DNA from: Pontibacter coccineus
Lineage (GTDB): Bacteria > Bacteroidota > Bacteroidia > Cytophagales > Hymenobacteraceae
Assembly: GCF_030546575.1 (NCBI RefSeq)
Contig: NZ_JAUOTN010000009.1
Location: 62,001-126,000 of the forward strand
Direction: 5' to 3'
Length of the DNA stretch: 64,000 nucleotides
Both the position numbers and the translations under genes were made by a program. Of this stretch, positions 59,004 to 64,000 are shown piece after piece. The notes beneath the pieces are model-generated. The model saw nothing but the letters and a program-made list of their open reading frames with translations, was not told where the DNA came from and ran no database searches. Numbering within the stretch: position 1 is the stretch's first letter; the number at the start of each line of letters is the position of its first letter.

Positions 59004-62000
59004 ATGAAAACACGTGTACAACTGCATTGGCAGCTCCTGCTGCTGGTCGTATTCCTGTCCGGCACTTTTACCGCCTACGGGCAGGGGAGGTCCGACCAAA
59101 GAGCCATTCCACAGGCGGCTCTCAACCACATTCAGAAAAACAAGAAGCAGCTCGAATTAGAAGACGAGGACGTAGCTGACCTCGAGCTGGCCAGTGAATC
59201 TGAAAGCCCTAAAAGCGGCATGAAGCACCTATACATCAAGCAACTCTACAGAGGGATTGAAGTGCATGGCGCCATAACCAACATCAGCATGAGCAAGGAG
59301 GGCCGCGTGCTCACCATGGGCAACCGCATGCAGAAGCAGGTGGGCAAGCGGGCGAAGTCAGACCAGCCGGGACTGGATGCAGCCGGCGCCGTGGCCGCTG
59401 CCGCCCAGCACTTAGGTATAGCCATGAAAGAGCCGCTAACGGTGCAGGAGCGCGGCAATGGCCGTAACAGAGCCGTTACCTTCTCCAAAGCAGGCATTTC
59501 ATTGGAGCCTATACCTGCCAGGCTGGTCTACCAGCCCATGGAAGACGGCAGCCTGCGCCTGGCCTGGGAAGTGTCTATCTATGAACTGGACGCCCAGAAC
59601 TGGTGGAACATCCGGCTCGATGCCACGACAGGCGCTGTGCTCGACAAAGACAACATGGTGGTGCACTGCCAGTTTGAGAATGATGGACCGGGTGGCAGGT
59701 TCCTGCACGAAGAACACAACCACAGCACGGCATCGCCTTATGTAGCGGCACCACAGGCAAGCATCGTGCGGGTTTCCAACGCCTACAACGTATTTGCCAT
59801 GCCGGTAGAGAGCCCCGGCCATGGCCCGCGTTCCATCGTGAGCACCTCTGCCGCCAACCAGCTGGCTTCGCCACAGGGCTGGCACACCGAAACCAGAACA
59901 CGTGGCAACAACGTGTACTCCTACGAAGACCCAAACAATAATAACAGCTGGAGCACCAACTACAGCCCCGACGGTGGGCCGGAGTTTAGCTTCGACTTCC
60001 CGATCGACTTCACCAAACAGCCGGTAACGAATCGCGACGCGGCCATCACCAACCTTTTTTACTGGAACAATGTGGTGCACGACGTATGGTACCAGTACGG
60101 TTTCGACGAGGCCAGCGGTAACTTCCAGCTCAACAACTATGGCAAAGGCGGATCGCAGGGTGACCCGGTGCTGGCAGAAGCACAGGACAACCGCAACGGC
60201 ACTTCCCGCAATAACGCTAACTTCTCCACGCCAGCCGACGGCTTCGCGCCCCGCATGCAGATGTACCTGTGGAGCAGCCCGCCTGACCCTGACATGGTAT
60301 CCGTTACTTCACCGTCCTCAGTGGCCGGCAGCTATCCGGCAACAGAAGCGGCATGGGCCCGAAAACTCACCTCTGACCCTGTAGTGGGCAAACTGGTAGT
60401 AGGGCAAGGCACGTCCGCTGTACCGCAGGAAGGTTGTGGCGTGCTGTCTAACACGGCAGCGATTGCCGGTAACATCGCCGTGGCGTATAGAGGGAACTGT
60501 CCGTTTACAGAGAAAGTGGAAGCTGCTCAACTGGCAGGCGCTATTGCTGTAGTCGTGATCAACAATGCCCCAGGCGATCCGATTGCAATGGGAGGGACAC
60601 CCACCATGCCAATTACTATACCTGCTGTGATGATCAGCCAGGAGGCGGGTGCGCTCCTCAGAGCCCGACTGGATGCAGGTGAAGACGTAATCGTTCGCCT
60701 GAAGGACGATGGCAGACCGGAAATTGACGGTGATTTCGACAATGGCATCATCGTCCACGAGTATGGACACGGCATCTCCAACCGCCTGACAGGTGGCCGC
60801 ACGATTGTGAATTGCCTGAACAACGCTGAGCAGATGGGCGAGGGCTGGAGCGACTGGTTCGGCCTGATGATGACCATGAAGCCGGGTGACACAGGTGCCA
60901 AGGTAAGAGGCATCGGTACGTATGCCAAAGGCCAGCCAACTGACGGCATGGGCATTCGTCCTGCGCCATATTCTACAGACTTCGCAGTGAATTCACACAC
61001 CTATTCCTCTACCAACAACCCAGCTATCAGTCAGCCGCACGGTGTCGGTTTTGTATGGTCTACGATGCTGTGGGATATGACCTGGGCCATGATCGACAAG
61101 TATGGTTTCGATGCGGACCTCTACAATGGCAAAGGTGGCAACAACATGGCCATGCAACTGGTGATCGATGGCTTGAAACTGCAGGCCTGCCGCCCTGGTT
61201 TTGTGGACGGTCGTGATGCCATCCTGCTGGCGGACCGTCAGAACTACGAGGGCGCCAACCAGGAATTGATCTGGAAAGTGTTTGCCAGAAGGGGCCTCGG
61301 CTACAGTGCAAAACAAGGACTGAGCACCAATCGCTTTGACCAGGTAGAGGCCTATGATCTGCCCGAAACTTATGCTTGTACTACGCCACTTACCCTGGAG
61401 GCCGTTGCTACTTCCAATGTATACACAGGAGGCATTGCATCAAACCTATACCTGGGTTACGGTCCGCAGAATGCACGTCTGCAGGCAGGCGGCGATGCTG
61501 ACAACGAATATACCTGGAGCGGGGCAGCAGGCCTGAGTGCGACGACAGGTGCCAGCGTAACCTTCACACCAAAGGCGGCCGGTACTTATACCTTCACGGT
61601 GCGTGCCGTTAACGGCGATGGCTGCATCAAGCATCAGTCGATCACGATTACGGTAGTGGACGTACGCTGCGGCGATGGCAAGAAACAAGACAAAATACTG
61701 GTATGTGTAGACGGGGTGGCAGAGTGTGTGGCTCCGAATGCAGTGCCATACCTGCTGACAGCTGCCAAGGGAACGCTGGGTAGCTGCGGACTGGCTGCTA
61801 CAACCACTGCAACTGCCAAAGCGGAGATCAGCGCTGAGAGAATGGCGCTTCGTGCCGTACCAAACCCATTCGGTGCCAAAACGGACATCGGCTTTACACT
61901 GACGAAGGACGGCACTTACACACTTGAGGTACTGGACATGCGTGGGTCTGTGGTGACTGTGCTGGCACAAGACACAGGCAGAGCGGGAGAGCATAAAACG

Positions 62001-62099
62001 TATCAGTTCGAGAAAGGCAAACTGGCAAATGGCCTTTACATTGCCAGACTGGTAACGGACGAAGGCGTGTCCTTTATCCGAATTGTGATGCAAAAATAA
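59004..62099 (+). CDS. Secreted M36 (fungalysin-type) metallopeptidase with PA and T9SS domains
   Basis: 1031 residues. A signal peptide (LLLLVVFLSGTFTAYGQ) is followed by an FTP/PepSY-type propeptide (~40-190), which normally inhibits the enzyme until secretion. The M36 catalytic domain is interrupted by a PA domain (~450-560; GNIAVAYRGNCPFTEKVEAA). The zinc motif is HEYGH at residues 585-589 with the third ligand Glu613 in GEGWSDW. After ~790 comes a PKD-like beta domain, then a ~80-residue T9SS type A sorting domain (AVPNPFGAKTDIGFTL through GLYIARLVTDEG). It is an extracellular protease exported by the type IX system. Confidence 0.93.
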   Translation: MKTRVQLHWQLLLLVVFLSGTFTAYGQGRSDQRAIPQAALNHIQKNKKQLELEDEDVADLELASESESPKSGMKHLYIKQLYRGIEVHGAITNISMSKEGRVLTMGNRMQKQVGKRAKSDQPGLDAAGAVAAAAQHLGIAMKEPLTVQERGNGRNRAVTFSKAGISLEPIPARLVYQPMEDGSLRLAWEVSIYELDAQNWWNIRLDATTGAVLDKDNMVVHCQFENDGPGGRFLHEEHNHSTASPYVAAPQASIVRVSNAYNVFAMPVESPGHGPRSIVSTSAANQLASPQGWHTETRTRGNNVYSYEDPNNNNSWSTNYSPDGGPEFSFDFPIDFTKQPVTNRDAAITNLFYWNNVVHDVWYQYGFDEASGNFQLNNYGKGGSQGDPVLAEAQDNRNGTSRNNANFSTPADGFAPRMQMYLWSSPPDPDMVSVTSPSSVAGSYPATEAAWARKLTSDPVVGKLVVGQGTSAVPQEGCGVLSNTAAIAGNIAVAYRGNCPFTEKVEAAQLAGAIAVVVINNAPGDPIAMGGTPTMPITIPAVMISQEAGALLRARLDAGEDVIVRLKDDGRPEIDGDFDNGIIVHEYGHGISNRLTGGRTIVNCLNNAEQMGEGWSDWFGLMMTMKPGDTGAKVRGIGTYAKGQPTDGMGIRPAPYSTDFAVNSHTYSSTNNPAISQPHGVGFVWSTMLWDMTWAMIDKYGFDADLYNGKGGNNMAMQLVIDGLKLQACRPGFVDGRDAILLADRQNYEGANQELIWKVFARRGLGYSAKQGLSTNRFDQVEAYDLPETYACTTPLTLEAVATSNVYTGGIASNLYLGYGPQNARLQAGGDADNEYTWSGAAGLSATTGASVTFTPKAAGTYTFTVRAVNGDGCIKHQSITITVVDVRCGDGKKQDKILVCVDGVAECVAPNAVPYLLTAAKGTLGSCGLAATTTATAKAEISAERMALRAVPNPFGAKTDIGFTLTKDGTYTLEVLDMRGSVVTVLAQDTGRAGEHKTYQFEKGKLANGLYIARLVTDEGVSFIRIVMQK

Positions 62100-62123
62100 T
62101 GCGTGCTTAACTTACCTAACAGG

Positions 62124-62162
62124 GCAAGGCCGGTGATTCACTCCACCGGCCTTTGCTTTTTG
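62124..62162 (+). terminator. Terminator after the M36 gene
   Basis: Stem GGCCGGTG/CACCGGCC extended by GCAA/TTGC with an 8-nt loop and a T-run. Confidence 0.85.
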
Positions 62163-62179
62163 CAAGACTCTATGGTGAA

Positions 62180-62339
62180 GGTATAGCCGATGTCTATACC
62201 TGCTTCTGCTCCTATACCTATACCTATTGCCGGGTATGTAGGCCAGTACCCAAGCACTGTTTCTAATCTTCTACCACCTCGCTGTAGCACCAGCACAACC
62301 ATTCATCATTACTCATTAATAATTCTTCATTATTCACTC
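62180..62339. repeat. AGGTATA cluster and AT-rich CATTATT tract
   Basis: About 160 bases between convergent genes. TATACCT elements occur at high density at 62190-62230 (four within 45 bases). The tract at 62301-62338 is made of ATTCATCATTACTCATTAAT-like words, a style common in Bacteroidota intergenic DNA. Confidence 0.65.
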
Positions 62340-63461
62340 CTAGCGTACCGCTTCGTAGCCGCCCGGTATACCTTTTTTGGAGAGCACAAACTGCCACAAC
62401 TGGTTGTTGCGGGCCCGGAAAGATCCTGCGCTGGAAAGCAGGTAGTAATTCCACATGCGGTAGAAACGCTCCCCGTATTCTCCCTGCAGCTCGGGCCAGT
62501 GCTGGTTGAAATTCTGGTGCCAGGCTAGCAATGTGCGGTCGTAGTCAGGCCCGAAGTTGTGGAGATCCTCCACCACAAAGACATGCTCCATGGCGGCGGT
62601 GAGCTGTCGCAGCGAGGGAATCAGGCAGTTCGGGAAAATGTACTTATCAATGAAGGGGTCGGGTGAGGTTTTAGAAAAGTTGACGCCGATGGTATGCAGC
62701 AGGAACAACCCCTCGTCTTTGAGGCAGCGGGCAGCCGTTTGCATGTAGGTGCGGTGGTTGCGGTAGCCCACATGCTCGGCCATCCCGATCGACACGACGT
62801 GGTCAAACTGCTCGCGCACATCGCGGTAGTCCTGCAATCTGATCTCGATGGGCAGTCCTTTGCAAAGCGCACGGGCCAGCGCTGCCTGCTCCCTGGAAAC
62901 GGTTATACCTACGATCTCCACGCCATACCTTTCAGCCGCATACCTGGCAAAGCTTCCCCAGCCACAGCCAATGTCGAGCACCCGTTGCCCGGGCTGCAGC
63001 CGAAGCTTGCGGCAGACGAGGTCGAGCTTGTGTTCCTGGGCCTGGTCCAGGTTGTCGGCGTTTTTCCAGTAGGCGCAGCTGTAGGCCAGGCGCCCGTCGA
63101 GCATGCGCTGGTAGAGGCCATTGCCGATGTCGTAGTGGCGCTGGGCATTGCGGGCCGCCTTGCCTTTGGGTTGTAGGTTGATTACTTTGGCCAGCAGCAC
63201 CTCCAGCACAGTGCGCCACCCGAACCGGGCATTTCTGTACAAGTCTGCCCGTATGGCTTTATTCACAAACTCGTCTATCCGGTCGCAGTCCCACCAGCCG
63301 TCCATGTACGACTCGCCCAGCCCAAGTGAGCCCTGGCTGAGCACCCGTTTATAGAAGCGAGTGTCATGCACCTGCAGGTCCCAGGGGTTAGTGCCATTGA
63401 CATTGATGCCAGCTGTTGCCAACATGTCAGACACTTGCTGCTCCAGACTGTTTTTTGCCAT
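62340..63461 (-). CDS. cfa: Cyclopropane-fatty-acyl-phospholipid synthase
   Basis: 373 residues. The enzyme transfers a methylene group from S-adenosylmethionine to the cis double bond of membrane phospholipid acyl chains. The N-terminal ~110 residues (LGESYMDGWWDCDRIDEF) belong to the lipid-binding domain. The SAM site is VLDIGCGWGSFARYAAERYG, with VVSIGMAEHVGYRN and the catalytic-region PFIDKYIFPNCLIPSL following. It works on the inner leaflet of the cell membrane. It is divergent from ssrA. Length and motifs match Cfa rather than mycolic-acid-type paralogues. Confidence 0.95.
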   Translation of the reverse strand: MAKNSLEQQVSDMLATAGINVNGTNPWDLQVHDTRFYKRVLSQGSLGLGESYMDGWWDCDRIDEFVNKAIRADLYRNARFGWRTVLEVLLAKVINLQPKGKAARNAQRHYDIGNGLYQRMLDGRLAYSCAYWKNADNLDQAQEHKLDLVCRKLRLQPGQRVLDIGCGWGSFARYAAERYGVEIVGITVSREQAALARALCKGLPIEIRLQDYRDVREQFDHVVSIGMAEHVGYRNHRTYMQTAARCLKDEGLFLLHTIGVNFSKTSPDPFIDKYIFPNCLIPSLRQLTAAMEHVFVVEDLHNFGPDYDRTLLAWHQNFNQHWPELQGEYGERFYRMWNYYLLSSAGSFRARNNQLWQFVLSKKGIPGGYEAVR

Positions 63462-63768
63462 GGTCGTGTGGGCGTCTAAAAAGATAGAGGAAGCTCTATG
63501 TTTTCATTTTAACGACTGCCATTCACATAGGTTTTTCTTGCAGGTATAGCAATTGGGGTTGTATAGTGCCTTGACAGCCAGTGGTTAATGAAAAAGGTGT
63601 TCCGCACGAGTGGCTGGTCCTTAACTCCGATTCGCAGAAGGGAAACTAAACAGTGGAGGTAAGATGTTTTATAGACAGCTAACTGATAGGAATATGCCCG
63701 AAAAAGTGTAGTTTTGTGGCATACTTCTTGAAGTATAACGCGTAAGAATACAACGTTCTTTAACTTAT
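63462..63768. other. Divergent intergenic region cfa / ssrA
   Basis: About 307 bases. It contains the candidate tmRNA -7 box (63709-63716), a perfect inverted repeat ATACTTC-tt-GAAGTAT (63721-63736) just downstream of it, and one AGGTATA near cfa. No ORF here looks real. Confidence 0.5.
63709..63716 (+). promoter_or_regulatory. -7 box (TAGTTTTG) of ssrA
   Basis: Exact TAnnTTTG, 52 bases before the mature tmRNA 5' end. The inverted repeat at 63721-63736 lies in the expected start-site/leader region. Confidence 0.5.
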
Positions 63769-64000
63769 GGGGTAGACTGGAATTGACAGCTTGTGCAGAT
63801 TGCGTGTAAGCATGTCGGGTGATGAACGTACCACCTGTTAAAAATCCGTTCAAACAATAAATGGCGAATCTAACTACGCCATGGCTGCTTAATCTAGGTA
63901 TTAAGCACTAGCCATAGTCTCGTGCAGGTTTCGTGAATCTGCTTGCACATCAGAGGCTTCGACTCGATTGACTAGTCTGTGTAAGGGTGCGGTGCACAGG
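63769..64000 (+). ncRNA. ssrA: Transfer-messenger RNA (5' part; 3' end beyond window)
   Basis: Begins GGGGTAGACTGGAATTGACAGC-like, the 5' acceptor-end and D-loop hallmark of tmRNA. An internal reading frame at 63863-63892 encodes GESNYAMAA followed by TAA, closely resembling the Bacteroidota tag GENNYALAA and ending in the AA recognised by proteases. The upstream Asn codon (63860-63862) may or may not be the resume codon. About 232 nt are visible; the 3' acceptor end and CCA are not in the window. tmRNA with SmpB rescues stalled ribosomes and tags the unfinished protein for degradation. Confidence 0.92.

Noticed and set aside
63509..63853. 114-codon minus-strand frame near the right edge
   Set aside because: It overlaps the tmRNA gene and its promoter, and its product has no recognisable features.

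Overview
The window reads as a chromosomal segment of a Bacteroidota bacterium, most likely order Cytophagales, family Hymenobacteraceae (Pontibacter or a close relative; the genus is a guess). Support comes from promoter -7 boxes of the TAnnTTTG type, scarce Shine-Dalgarno sites, T9SS-type C-terminal sorting domains, a DUF2339 protein, a short NuoG, a partial tmRNA whose tag ends GESNYAMAA, and intergenic mosaic repeats at gene 3' ends. I see no rRNA, tRNA, CRISPR array, transposase or prophage.

Layout. 1-7.2 kb: a truncated DUF2339 membrane protein, superoxide dismutase, a TadA-like deaminase, two proteins of unknown function, a GtrA-like membrane protein convergent with an Alg9-like glycosyltransferase, a glycerophosphodiesterase and a possible 26-residue membrane microprotein. 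7.4-9.2 kb: aspS. 10.0-25.4 kb: all 14 complex I genes on the minus strand in the order nuoA-J, then nuoK-N. They are split between nuoJ and nuoK by an oppositely oriented secreted-protein gene and about 0.8 kb of repeats, and each block appears to have its own promoter. 26.6-33.7 kb: pruA, a HAD phosphatase, an ArsR-type regulator, a carboxypeptidase-regulatory-like protein, a type II NADH dehydrogenase, an esterase and a SpoIIAA-like protein. 33.7-34.9 kb: an AT-rich patch with a TupA-like ATP-grasp gene that looks acquired. 34.9-46.9 kb: a second deaminase, clpB, a YceI-porin-YceI operon, endonuclease V, a lipoprotein, a hydrolase next to a phosphoribosyltransferase, and two adjacent SGNH hydrolases. 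47.1-64 kb: monomeric isocitrate dehydrogenase, a SNF2 helicase, an NmrA-like protein, an M16 peptidase, dnaX, an M36 secreted metallopeptidase, cfa, and the first 232 nt of ssrA.

What links the genes. Respiration dominates: proton-pumping complex I, non-pumping NDH-2, PruA and isocitrate dehydrogenase feed electrons or NAD(P)H, and SodA handles superoxide. Secretion and cell-surface functions (M36, SGNH, M16, YceI/porin) form the second theme.

The most unusual signals are non-coding. The heptamer AGGTATA/TATACCT is scattered through genes, intergenic DNA and terminator stems at roughly 20 times chance frequency (hand count over the first 10.3 kb). Arrays of short unrelated-looking hairpins with 2-6 nt loops sit in two intergenic regions (about 25.88-26.45 and 32.10-32.35 kb). 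Modular dispersed repeats, some nested inside each other, occupy mostly convergent gene junctions.
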